Part shown: positions 48,358-59,844 of the stretch, piece by piece
Layout: each line of letters begins with the position of its first letter
Position numbering within the stretch: position 1 is the first letter of the stretch
Source: Ulota crispa
Taxonomy: Eukaryota; Streptophyta; Bryopsida; Orthotrichales; Orthotrichaceae
NCBI GenBank assembly: GCA_963920765.1
Contig: OY987249.1
Span: 16,150,432-16,214,431, forward strand
DNA length: 64,000 nucleotides
Reading direction: 5' to 3'
Notes under the pieces: generated by a model
Told to the model about the DNA's origin: nothing
Seen by the model: only the letters and a program-made list of their open reading frames with translations
The model's database searches: none
Program-made: the position numbers and the translations under genes

Positions 48358-51127
48358 ATGTCAGGAAACCGACTGCTGTGGGCTGTGGCGAGATCCTGTC
48401 TGCAGAGTCGTGTATATTCTCCACAGAAGCTTATTACTCATAATACCCAGCAGAGATTGCTACCCAGAACAAATCATTTTAGCTCGCGTGCCGAAGCAGA
48501 ATGCTCCTCCTCGCTTCAGCAACAGGGCCAAAGGGGAATCCTATTTAGGGTTCTGACATACGGAAAGAAAAGCATTCAAGGAAAGTCTTACCTTCTAGCA
48601 GTTGCTGCTACTGGTTGTTTGGGAGCTGGTCTCTTTGTCGTGCTTGCAGATGCTGGTCAGGATAGCGCCTCCCCTGGGCCAGATGCCGCGGTGTCGATTT
48701 CTCCAGATGCTTATACGAAGAAGAAAGTCGTGATTCTTGGCACTGGATGGGGGGGAATCAGTTTTCTAAAGAACCTGGACCCATCTAAGTATGATGTGCG
48801 AGTTGTATCTCCTCGCAATTATTTTGTGTTTACTCCCTTGCTGCCTAGTGTAACATCTGGCACGGTGGAGGCTCGGAGTATCACAGAGCCAATTCGACGG
48901 ATCATACGAAAGAAAGACGTGAAGTTCGTAGAGGCTGAATGCATAAAGATTGATGCGGTGAACAAGAAGGTCGTTTGCAGAGATGGTTCGAGTTTTAGTT
49001 GTAAAGGAAAAGAAGAATTTGAGCTTGATTATGACTATCTGGTTGTGGCTGTTGGAGCTACTTCTAATACATTTGGTACGAAGGGTGTCGATAAGTACTG
49101 TTATTTTCTGAAAGAGATTGAAGATGCTGAAAAGATACGTGGACGAATTGTTGATTGCTTTGAGACCGCAAGTCTGCCACACTTAACAGAGGACGACAGG
49201 TCAGCTTCTCTTCATTCTTGTTATCGAAATCTATCAGTTTGTTTTTCCTCATTAGCTTCCGTTTTTCTTCCCGTCCTCACGGTGCTTGACAAATGTTAGA
49301 CTCCCGGCTTCATGTCGTTCATAATTTTGCTGAATTCTAGCTGTGCTATGAAAGTTGCCAACTTTAGGTGGTGTGCTCGAACGTTGATACCATTTGCTTG
49401 CTAGCGCCTGTACTCTGACATCCTTGTATCAAGGGTCTCTTGTTTTCATGATTCCTGAGTTTTGTGGTGGTCCGATTCTCTGTTTCTCTGAATCTTTTCC
49501 ATATGAAACTGATCATTTTTTTAAATCAAATTATCAGGACGCGATTGCTCCACTTTGTGATAGTGGGTGGAGGCCCTACAGGAGTTGAATTCGCTGCTGA
49601 GCTTCACGACCTTGTTCATGAAGATCTCATGTGTTTATACCCCGAGTTGCAGAAGCATGTCTCTATATCCGTAGTGCAATCCGGCGATCACATCCTCAAC
49701 ACATTTGATGGACGTATCAGTGAATATGCGATGCAGAAGTTTGCTAGGGATGGAATCGATGTGAAGATTGGAAGCCGGGTTTTGGAAGTCACTGATGAAT
49801 CAATTTCCTTCAAGTCCAAAAGCACTGGGGAACTTGTTAATATTCCTTATGGCATGATTGTTTGGTCAACAGGTACTGTAATTTTCAATCACTGCTGGAG
49901 TGTCTTAACTTCATGCACTAGCAATATTGGGGTACAACTGATCATAAATGACGAGGTTTTCTCTATTACCATTGGAGAAATCCTCGCGTTAACTCCCAAT
50001 TGGGTCTTCTCGGAGGCTAGTGTAGGGTTTATGGTCGAGGACGAAGTGGCTGTAAACATGGCTGTTGAACATCTTCAAAATTCTCTCATATCGTTTTTGT
50101 CTGTTGCTTTTGTTCTGTGAAGCGTCGAGCTCTGGATTACTTCTGTTTTTTTTTCTAGAATTCGTTATTGCAGCTCTTGAAAGCAAAGTATGTGAGCGAA
50201 ACGACTTGTGTTGGTGTGGCAGGAATTGGCACTCGTCCTGTGGTAGCTGACTACATGAAACAGATTGGACAAACCGATCGTAGAGTGCTGGCAACGGACG
50301 AATGGCTACGCGTCAAAAATGCGGAAGGGGTTTATGCACTTGGAGATTGTGCAACTGTTGAACAGCGGAAAATTGCTGAAGATATGGCTTACATATTTAA
50401 GATGGCAGACGTTGATAATGATGGCTACTTATCTGTTACGGAGTTTGTGAACACGATGGAGAGAGTCAAAGTTCGGTACCCTCAAATTGAACTTTTTATG
50501 GAGCGGCAGCATATGAAAGGGGTTGTTGGGCTTCTGAATGAAGCTGTGCGAAAAGGAAAAGATTTGAAGCTCGATCTTGAGCACTTCAGTGATGCGATTT
50601 GCAAGGTTAGATGCTTTCTATTCTTGTGAAATGTACCATTGCCCGGCTGCTCACAATAGACATCTCAGGAGAAAATGTTTGACTATAAGTTTAGAAGTTC
50701 ACTACTGTGTTTGCTTCAAAAGTCCACCTATCTAATTTTGTCTGGGATGTGCGTTTTTCAGGTTGACAGCCAGATGAAAGCCGGCCCAGCCACAGCACAA
50801 GTGGCTGCACAGCAGGGCGAGTATCTTGCCCATGTTTTCAATCATCTAGCTTCACAAGATCCCGATGAAGGCCCCGAGCGCGTCAGGGGAACTGGTAAGC
50901 ATCGTTGCCAGCCTTTCCGGTATCGGCATTTGGGTCAATTTGCTCCTTTGGGAGGCGAAACAACTGCGGCTGAGCTGCCTGGAGACTGGGTCTCCATTGG
51001 CCGAAGCACACAATGGTTGTGGTACTCAGTATATGCTAGCAAGCAGGTGAGCTGGCGCACTCGTGCGCTAGTGGTGTTTGACTGGTCTAAGCGGTTTGTA
51101 TTTGGGCGAGATTCATCTCGGATGTGA
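48358..51127 (+). CDS. NDB: External type II NAD(P)H dehydrogenase with EF-hand (NDB-type)
   Basis: A rotenone-insensitive, single-subunit flavoenzyme passing electrons from cytosolic NAD(P)H to ubiquinone at the outer face of the inner mitochondrial membrane. Four exons, 48358-49199, 49538-49872, 50223-50605 and 50762-51127, give 641 residues, close to plant NDB proteins. The basic N-terminus resembles a mitochondrial presequence and is followed by a hydrophobic segment (about 79-97). Two dinucleotide folds carry GTGWGG (128-133, FAD) and GGGPTG (291-296, NAD(P)H). A complete EF-hand loop DVDNDGYLSVTE (455-466) with all canonical calcium ligands sits between YALGDCATV and the C-terminal domain, as in calcium-dependent NDBs. 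The C-terminus RFVFGRDSSRM matches the family. An in-frame ATG at 48313 would add 15 residues; MSGNRLLW is preferred because it begins the presequence. Confidence 0.95.
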
Positions 51128-52419
51128 GTAAAGAGTATCAAGTTCTGTTTCTACTGTATGTTAAAAGAAGGAAGAACATGGCACGGGGACAGTGAAGAAT
51201 CTATTGAGGTGGGCCCACGAAATCATCAGCTTAGCTCGTCGTTTAGAAAGTGTTATTTGGGTTGGATTGCACCTGTACAATTAGACTTAGTTGTATTGAA
51301 GTTCGTTGATAGTCACTTCAGCTGCACAATGAACCTCCTCTGTTCAGAATTATCGTATCTGAAATTGAAGCAGTTTTGTCTACTAAGTGCGCTGCTACAA
51401 GTCGAAGCTCAAAACTAGTGCGGAAATTTGGACCCGAACTAGTAGAGTTCGGCGTCAAGTCTGGAATCTGGTTTAGGTTTTCAAATTCTGGTTTCGGCTT
51501 GTGATACTTTGGAATGAATTACCAAGGTTGAAGCTTTCACGCCCTTGAAGGCTCAATTGTAGGATGCATAGGACACGAGGCACAGGAAAAGGGGCAGAGG
51601 AGAGTGGCTCAGGAAAATAAAGATGCCAAAGCCAAAGAAAAATGCTGCCCTCTAAGCAGGTTTTACTTGTTGATCAGCCCTCTTCAATAACAGGTATACT
51701 TTGCAAACCTAGCTTTTTTTCAACCCACTGTGCTAGACTTCATTCCCTGTACCTTGAGGCGGAGGTGTATGGTGAGGGAAACATGTCTTAGTTTTTAAGG
51801 TTTCAGATTCATTGCCGGCCTTTGTTTCCACCGTCTCCCTCAACGAAAATCGTAGAAAAAAAGGAACTTGATAGGGTTTCTAGTAGCATAAACCGTGGTA
51901 TCGCAGATTCCCCTGTACCTCTGCAATCGATGGTGAAATAACGAGCCTACTTTAGACTTAGGTGATGATCCATTTCAATTTAACTTTGCACCTAAACTGG
52001 AGCATTGGTCTCATTCATTTGTCATCTAATACTGTGCTTGTAAAGAAGTCTGGTCTCTTTGTGAGGGCCGTAAGAGTCTCTTCATTTGAGACCCCACACT
52101 AAGGTTCATAGAACATTACTAGGGACATGTGAACAATGTCAAAAAAATATATACAATTTTTTTGGGATGTCTTAACTCTTACAAATGTTTAAATGAACTT
52201 TGTGGGCTTCTAAATGCATTACTCTACATGTTGTTAGTGATGTATACGTTTTGTTTTAGTCGGGGTGGAGCTATGGGTGTTACTGAAGCAGACATACCCC
52301 TTACCATCCACTGAACAATTCTGCCTTGGTACATACTCTAACCATTCATCTGTGTCCTTACATATGGCTAGAACTGAGTGCTGGTGGTAATCAGGTAATG
52401 GGAGCTATGTTTACCCTTA
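51128..52419. other. 3' flank of the NADH dehydrogenase gene
   Basis: Contains the likely 3' untranslated region and intergenic DNA. I recognised no further gene. Confidence 0.45.
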
Positions 52420-53412
52420 GGGGCAGTTCACACTACGTCCCATGTTCATTTAAAATCTCAAAATTTGATTGGTTGAGAGTCAAAAGTTGGGCCTTGACAG
52501 TTCACACTTTGTCTCAAGTCCCATGTCCTGGTATTTGCTTGCATTTTGCATACATGGCAATTTGTTTGAGGGAGTTTTAGTAGTTTTTGCTCAAGGTTTG
52601 GGTCAACCATTTTTCGTGGTCCATACTTTAGCTGAAGTCTCACAAATTTTTTTGAGTAAAATATTCATAACTTTCTTTCTATATTCATTTTTGCCCTTAA
52701 CCCCTAAATGCCCAAGCAACCAGTTTTGGTCCCAACAAAACTTTGAAGATGAATAAAAACTTATCCAACCACTTTCTTCAATACTTTTTTTTCAATTTCA
52801 ATTGGGTTTGAAGTCTATTTTTGACATCAAAAATCTGATTTTGAAAAGAAAGTTGATGATTTTCTACTCAAGATTTTGTACAAAGGTATCCTCTCCAATA
52901 TTGAGTTTTCTAGTGTTGGAAGATCTTGAAAATGAGTCTCAAATACAGAGTTTGGAGAAAAACTCACATTAGAAATCCATTTAAAATATATATATAGGAG
53001 TAGATTTTGAAAGCTGTAAATTGATTAAAGTTAAACATGTAATGACCTTAAACCTCATATTTTTTTGCTAACCAACTTTTTAGATTTGACATGTGAAATG
53101 AGGATTAGAAAACTTCAAGTCACTTTTGCAATTTTGACACCCTCATGTTCAAAAATTATAATCTTTCAAACTACAAGTGATATTGTTGTGTTTTCTTTTT
53201 CCATGTAATCTCTAACATGTTGAATTTAAAGTTGTATGGTTACAATTGAAAAAAACTTGATGAAATTTATGAAAAGGTCGGTTGGTTGTTCTGTTTCATG
53301 AAAATTCCAAGAAGCTCAGATAGGGCTTGGGCACAAAAACTAGGATCCACAAAAACTAGGATCTTGCATAGATGTGTGACTTGCAGAAATGGGACGTAGT
53401 GTGAATATCCCC
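52420..53412. mobile_element. Harbinger-like MITE, 993 bp
   Basis: Inverted termini GGGGCAGTTCACACTACGTC (left) and GGGGATATTCACACTACGTC (right, minus strand), with TTA flanking both ends, as for PIF/Harbinger insertions. A partial internal echo of the terminus (CAGTTCACACTTTG) occurs near 52498. A lone TTAACCCCTAAATGCCC at 52697 suggests a second element has been inserted and mostly lost. Non-coding. Confidence 0.85.
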
Positions 53413-54407
53413 TTAGTGTGTGGAAATTGTCCAGGAATCTCAATAAATATTGAAGAATTGTGCAATTAGAGAAGGTTGAGAGTATTTTTGAGCATGGTTG
53501 AGTATTTGAATGTGCAAAAGTGTTGCATTTGCTTACCTCTATTGGGGTACCGGTGCCTTACAATCTAGTTGGCATGGGTGATTGTAATGTACTTGTTTTA
53601 GTCAAAAAATTAAAAAAAAAAAAAAAATTGCCACAATCTTGCCTCGTTTTAAAATTGGCTAATTTAATACTTTAAGTAACTATTAGAAAATGAGTGAAGT
53701 TGTCAAATCCCTCTCAAATGAATATCGAGCGGGCCAAAATGTGAATGGTAGTTGCTCAAAACACTAACGTTAGTTAATATTAACATTAGTTAACATTAAC
53801 ATTGACTTTGTGGATGAACGTGAACACATGGATGATTGTATCCAGTTCTTCTTTATAAACTTCCAATAATTGAAACGGACTTGCAGGAGCCCAAAGCTTA
53901 GAATGAAGTGTCCTAGATTTTATTTTATAAACGATAATGTCTCTATTCTCTTTTACATGTGAAGCATTAGGGTGCATGTGGATTTGAAAACCCAAAAAAA
54001 CAGAATCCCAGGGTGCCCAAACTCTGTAGTAACAGAAAGTGGCTCTATGACATGGTGCCAGAACTTGCACATGTGTGCATGGGCCAGGGGTACATGACCT
54101 TGTTTGAGATCTAACTTATTTTTCACATGGCCATGTACCAGGGTGTTTCATATACCAATAACCTATTGGGCCGCCTCTAAGGGCTTCTCTTCCATTGGGG
54201 GGCCCTTGTCGGAATCATTGCAAAGTCCATTCCTGGTGGTGGAAATGCCAGACCAGGACTGACTAGTGAACACGTCCTCTTCTTCTTGCATCCATGCATT
54301 GCTCTATTCTTTGTTTTTCATGACTTTATTTTTGATGCAACAATAATGTGTAACTTAAGATGATCCTTAGCTAAGCCTATTGTGCATTGCAATAGAACTT
54401 CACTAAA
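53413..54407. other. Intergenic region
   Basis: AT-rich. Around 53763-53805 there is a clustered run of short palindromes (AACGTT, GTTAATATTAAC, GTTAAC). No gene is supported. Confidence 0.4.
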
Positions 54408-55321
54408 TTAACCCCTAAAATTCTTTTGTGTTTAGAGGCCCAAAACTACTTCAAAATACTAGTCCCCACATCAAGGTCAAAATTTTCATTCAAACTTACT
54501 TTTTAACAAATCCAATTGTAGGATCCTTTGGTTGACTTGCACAAGTACATTGTCCCAAAATTTCAGAATGAATATCCCCACCAATTGCAAGATCAATGTG
54601 CCTAAATTTCAAAATGTAAGCTTTTCTAATCCTTCTAGAAGGTGAAATTTTGCTTTTCAAACTTTTTAGAGAAAAACACGTATATTGTATTTCTTGTGCA
54701 ATTTTTGCAATATGTTGGAAAAGGGGTTGAAAGCATATGTAAAAAAATTTAACCAAAAAAAAATTGCAATTCATTTTTACAAAAATTGTAAAGTGAAAGG
54801 TATTGATGAATGAAAGATATAACTAATATGCTAATAAGTTTTGGAAGAATTTGGAAATTGATAATCCCAATGGTGAGAATGCTCTAACAAAAAATTAATA
54901 ACTTTCATTTTCATTTGAAAATTTTCAAAATTGAGAGTAGAAGATAACTTTATATGTTTTTTCTATCCTTTCCTACCTTCATTGCCCGTAAAATAAAATT
55001 CCTTTTAACTCTGACCTCATTATTTGGAATTGAGTGATTCAACTTTTTTTGAGTAGGTATCAATCTATAAAATTCTATAAAAAAATAAAATAAAATTTTA
55101 GAATATATTTTTTGCTGCTCGGTTTGACATTGAAATTGAAAAAAACTTATAACTTTTGCATTACTTATTGGAAGAACATGAAATAAAGTTTCACATGTAG
55201 ATTATGATGAGTAGCATCCATCCTAAAAATTTCACGAAAAAATTCCAAATTATGAAGTCAAGAGAGCCTACCCGAGTTCTCATAAAGCCCAAAGTGGGCT
55301 CCTTGGGCCTTTAGGGGTTAA
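54408..55321. mobile_element. TTAA-bounded piggyBac-like element, 914 bp
   Basis: Left end TTAACCCCTAAAATTC and right end, on the minus strand, TTAACCCCTAAAGGCCCAAG. The TTAA is present at both boundaries. There is no transposase frame. The terminal match is good for only 12 bases, so pairing of these two ends is likely but not certain. Confidence 0.6.
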
Positions 55322-55466
55322 TATCACCTAAACTAATATTCTCTCTTAACTAATATTTGTTGTTAGTCCCAATAGTGCCCACCCCATTGTGTAAATTAAT
55401 AACCTTCATAAACCAATATCCCCACCTAGTCCCAATTATATTAGTTTAGAGGAGTTCTACTATGTA

Positions 55467-56038
55467 AAGGGGAAATTTTACGGATATCCTTGAAGTTTAC
55501 CATATCTATATAGATATCCCTAGTTTTCCAGAAATTGCACAAATTTCTTTCAACCATAAATTTTAACCCCTAAAGGGCCCTTGGGCTCTAGAGATACGGT
55601 ACCAAATACGGTCGCAATCAATATTTAGAAGTTTGAATCAGTTCAAAATTAAGTGTTACAACCATATATATTGAAGGGTTGTATGATGGTGGGTGCATAA
55701 TTTTTTTTGAAAAACCCTCAGAGTAGCTCAAATACATATGAATATATGACTGTATATACGGCTGCAAAGGGCTTTTGGGCCGTTTAGGGGTTAAGCGTTT
55801 GTTTTGTTATGCATGTTATTTTCTTCATGACCAATGTTAAAGCAAGGAGTGCAATAAAACATAAAAGAAGTAGGGTATGCACAAGACAAAAAGAAGATGC
55901 ATGCACAATAGAACAAACATGCATAGTAGAACAAACGCCTGAACATTTTGGTCTAAGGCTATTTGTGCAATTTTTGAAAAACTAGGGGTATCTATACAAA
56001 TATTGCAAACTTTAAGGGTATCCACAAAATTTTCCCTT
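55467..56038. mobile_element. MITE of the GGGAAAATTTCATGG family, split by a nested element
   Basis: Long inverted arms of about 80 bp: the left arm holds CCTAGTTTTCCAGAAATTGC and the right arm, on the minus strand, CCTAGTTTTTCAAAAATTGC. TA lies at both edges. Internal GTTTGTTTTGTT followed by ATGCAT is shared with the intact relative at 43041. Removing the inserted element at 55563-55794 restores the order of the family. Confidence 0.88.
55563..55794. mobile_element. TTAA-bounded piggyBac-like MITE, nested
   Basis: 232 bp, starting TTAACCCCTAAAGGGCCCTT and ending, on the minus strand, TTAACCCCTAAACGGCCCAA. It interrupts an older MITE, so its boundaries can be read directly: TTAA stands at each edge and the host element resumes beyond. 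Confidence 0.88.
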
Positions 56039-57002
56039 TATTCTTCTAACTCTTTGCCATTGTCAAAAAAAATGTTGATGTTTGTGGCCTCTAGTTGTAG
56101 TTTAACAATGTTGGTGCATATGTTATAAACAAGGAAGATGTTTTGCAACAAGATTATTGTACTATAAGGAACTTATGACAAGAAAATAATAATTAGGTGT
56201 GCATGTTGGAGGTTGGTTCTTGGAGTAGCATATTTTTTCAGTATTGTATTCATACACAAAGGACTTGTGCAAAGGAGTCAAAAGACCAAGATGATCAAGA
56301 TGTTCTTCAAGTCACTCTTGCCTTAGAACTTTTATACTCATCTAATTTGCAAACACCAACCAAACTAGACCAAATATTAACTAGTGGAAGTTCACTTCTC
56401 TAGTCTCAAATTCGAGAAGAACAGCTGTGACAAGGAAGTGTCCCTCTCCAAGAGATCCTTCCTAATAATCAACAAGTACAATTGCCTTATATTGGTCATC
56501 TATTAGATACAACCTCTTTTCTAGTTCTAATTTCACCTTCTTCTTTTTTTATAAAACTCATTTTGATTTGGGTTCATTTAGACAAATCCATGAGCTTAGT
56601 TATGCTATTATAATTCCAACCAAAGATGCAACCAAATTACATATTTTGTGTTTCAAATTGACAATTTTATGGCATCAAATGATTTTCCTAATTACTTTAA
56701 ATTTTAAATTTTAAAGTAACACGCCCGTGCCCGAATGATTTTGGAAGGGGAGAAAGGGAAGATCATAGAATTAAATAATGAAACTAGGGGGCGGTTGAAA
56801 AGAGAATAGTGAATTTATTGCTCACAAATAGGGACATATCCTAGGAGCTTTAACAACTTCCCAAACATGTGATTCCAGTGTCATTTTTTAACCTCGAGAA
56901 AATTTCTTTTTGTGTGTTTGACTGATTTCAATAACAAATAAACATGAGTGTCATAGGAATTTGCTAAATAGAGTATCTCCACTCAAATATGAAAACAACT
57001 GG
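56039..57002. other. Intergenic region
   Basis: No supported gene. A perfect or near-perfect palindrome TTACTTTAAA...TTTAAAGTAA lies at about 56692-56719. Confidence 0.4.
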
Positions 57003-57955
57003 TTAACCCCTAAAGGACCAAGCCTTCTTTTTTGTGAAAATCACTAAAAAATTGTTACTTTTGGAAGAATGAGTAAAAAGGTAGAATTTTTTTTTTTTGG
57101 AAATCCAACTGTAAGATCTTGCCCTAGACCATGGGAGGTACTTGTGGGAAATTTCAGCTCATTCTAGAAGTAGAGGAGTGAGATATTGACATCTGAAGTG
57201 GAAAAAAAAGTTTTTTTCCTACTGCCCAAAAATTTTAGAAGCCTTTGATGGCTCCTTTATCAAAAAAATTGCTCAGCACAAAGTTGAGGTTTATTTTTTC
57301 ATGTAGAGGACCAAGTTAGGTATGTGTGGGAGAATTTTCAAATGAATTGGAGGTGTGGATCATACTTTGTAAAATCTTGCAATGCCGTAAGGCCATAAAA
57401 TTTGCATATACGCTAGGCAAAATTAAATAATTTATGTAAAATTCAAAAATCTGAATTACTTTGATCCAAATGGTGAAAACCAAGGAATCTTAGTCTACTA
57501 CAACTTGGAAAAAGAAGAAGTCAAAAAGAAAAAAAACACAAAGAGCTCAAAAAAGGAAAGCAACAAATTTTACAAGAGGCAAAAAGAATGGAGGTTTGGG
57601 AGTCCCATACCTACCCGCAAACTAAAACTTCTCATAACTTTCATCTCATCAATCAAAACTAAATGATTTAAAAATTCCCAAATTTATATAATTCTAAAGA
57701 ACTAATTTCAGATTTTTTAATAAAAAATGCAATTTTGATTTTTTTTTTGCTGCCCACCCTCTCCCCTTTTTCAGAAATTCATGCATAACTTCTTCAATAA
57801 TTGTCAGAATGAAGAATAATTTAGATACCCAAGTAGATCTTTGAATTTCCCACCTTCATTAAAAGCTTCAAAAATCACAAAAAGTAGATTAGCTGTAAAT
57901 ACATGCCCAAAATCCATTTGTCCCCCAAGGGGACAGTTGGTCCTTTAGGGGTTAA
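57003..57955. mobile_element. TTAA-bounded piggyBac-like element, 953 bp
   Basis: The best long copy. Left end TTAACCCCTAAAGGACCAAG; right end, on the minus strand, TTAACCCCTAAAGGACCAAC. The interior is AT-rich without a transposase frame and is related, in opposite orientation, to the degenerate copy at 17451. Confidence 0.85.
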
Positions 57956-58226
57956 AGAGATTTTTTGGATGCAAAGGGAGCAACTAATACATGGACCAGC
58001 CAAAATATTCTCCTTGACATGAAATTTTTTTGTAATTTCCTTGCCCACAACAAATCCTTCAAATACTACTTTTTTTATACAAAATCAGGTTAAACTATCA
58101 ACTATGAATGACTTTTTTGCTTTTGCAAATAAGTAGATTTATCATTGATTGAACATTGATTTGCCTAATTGGACTGGTGGGGAAACAAAGTGGTCAACAC
58201 TAAAAACAAGAAACATTGTTTCCTTA

Positions 58227-58719
58227 GAGCATCATCAATCTAGCATTAGGAACAACTCACCAAAAGTGTTATCATTTTTTGACTAGTATATAATTAGAAA
58301 GTGTGATTACTATCATCGGAAGCATATACAACTTTTTTAAAATAAACAAAACAATGCATGGAATGGGGAATTGGACAATCAAAATAAAGCTATTGAAAGA
58401 AAACTAAAGGACAAAAGAGATGAAAAATCAAGTTTTAGATGGGAATCCAAGGTATTGACACATTAATTTTTTCAAAATTTGATATGTCATTAACTTGGAT
58501 TTTCTTTTGTAGGCATGGTTTGCTATGTTGTTTGTCCTCTAGTTTTTTTCAATGGGCTTTATTTTGATTGTGCAGTTTCCAATTCCATATTATTTTGTTT
58601 ATTTAAAAAGTTTTTGTACATGCTTCCAATGATAGTAATCACACTTTCTAGTTATACACCAGTAAAAAAAATAGTAATTTTTTTGGTAAGTCGTTCCAAA
58701 TGCTGGATTGATGATGCTC
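58227..58719. mobile_element. Harbinger/Tourist-like foldback MITE
   Basis: 493 bp with arms of more than 150 bp. The left end is GAGCATCATCAATCTAGCAT and the right end, on the minus strand, GAGCATCATCAATCCAGCAT. TTA lies on both flanks. The shared core GAAAGTGTGATTACTATCAT occurs in both arms. The GAGCATC terminus is common among Tourist-type elements. Confidence 0.92.
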
Positions 58720-59844
58720 TTAGTGATGAGGTTTTTCCTAAACCGCTGGAGATGCTCTTCAAATTCAAATTTTGTTTGTTTGGTTTGTTTTGTTTATTTT
58801 GTTTATTTTGTTTATTTTTTTATTTTTTTATTTTTTTTATTTTGTTGTGTGGAGTGGGCGTGACCAAATGGCCATGCACCGGCCGTTGGAGAGTTTTCAT
58901 TTATTTGTTTTTTGGACAGGCAAGTTTATGAGGGGGGGTGCGGGTACGGGATCATTGCAAAAAGGGTGAGGGGGTCAGGGCTTTGTAGGGTAGGTGCTCA
59001 ATTACCCATTGGCTTCCATCCCAATAACGTGGCCATATACTTATCACGGAGGGGCAGCTGATCTAACCCCACAAAACAATATTTGCATGAATTCCAAAGC
59101 TTTCCATCACCTGTGGCATTTGGATGGCATGTTGCATGGTGCTGCCCACTCGATCGTTGACCACCCACTAAGGGGGTAGGACCCAGAAATCATCTGGCTC
59201 CAAAAGAAATTAAAAACAAAAACTTAGAATTGCACAATGTTCAAACTCCAAAAAATCTATGAATAAAAAGAGGCAAAACTTGGATGTTTGTTGCACAATG
59301 TTGGAAACCCTACAGTGAATATTGCATTTTGGTTGCCCCACACTAATTTCTTGACAATTCACATTATATAAATATTTATTGCTATGGCAATAGCTTATAT
59401 AAGTAATTACTATAATAAACAAAATTTAATAGGCCTAGTAACAATAATGACGTTGAGGGAAAATAAATCAGTGGTACATGATGTAAACCATATGAAATCC
59501 TAGAATCTAGAGAGTTGCATGCTCTTTCAAGTGTCCAAACAATGAGTCATGAGATAACTTTTTAAGGTAAGGCAACCTAATTGTTAAGACAACCTCAATG
59601 CAATATTCCGTGTAAATAATCTATAATAAACAAATGAATATTCATTGTGCAACCTTGAAAACAAGGATAAAAGCAAAAGTGGGGTATAAATTTTGAACAT
59701 CTACCAATTGGACTTTGGCCTCTTACTCTTGCTGACAATATGCAAACACCCTTCTTGAATTTTACATATAAAACTTAGAGAGAGTTTGTTTACAGACCTC
59801 CAAATTTAGTGTTTTTGCACTTGAACTTATAATTATGCCTTAGT
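58720..59844. other. Nuclear flank left of the mitochondrial segment
   Basis: Includes a T-rich simple repeat based on TTTGTTTA at about 58770-58850. No gene is supported. The change to mitochondrial sequence occurs at about 59845. Confidence 0.45.

Noticed and set aside
29349..57955. TTAACCCCTAAA strings as interstitial telomere repeats
   Set aside because: They contain CCCTAAA once only, never in tandem, and occur as facing pairs with TTAA outside, so transposon ends explain them better.
58515..58969. 138-codon plus-strand frame rich in Phe and Leu
   Set aside because: It runs out of a MITE arm into a TTTGTTTA simple repeat; composition is an artefact of T-rich DNA.
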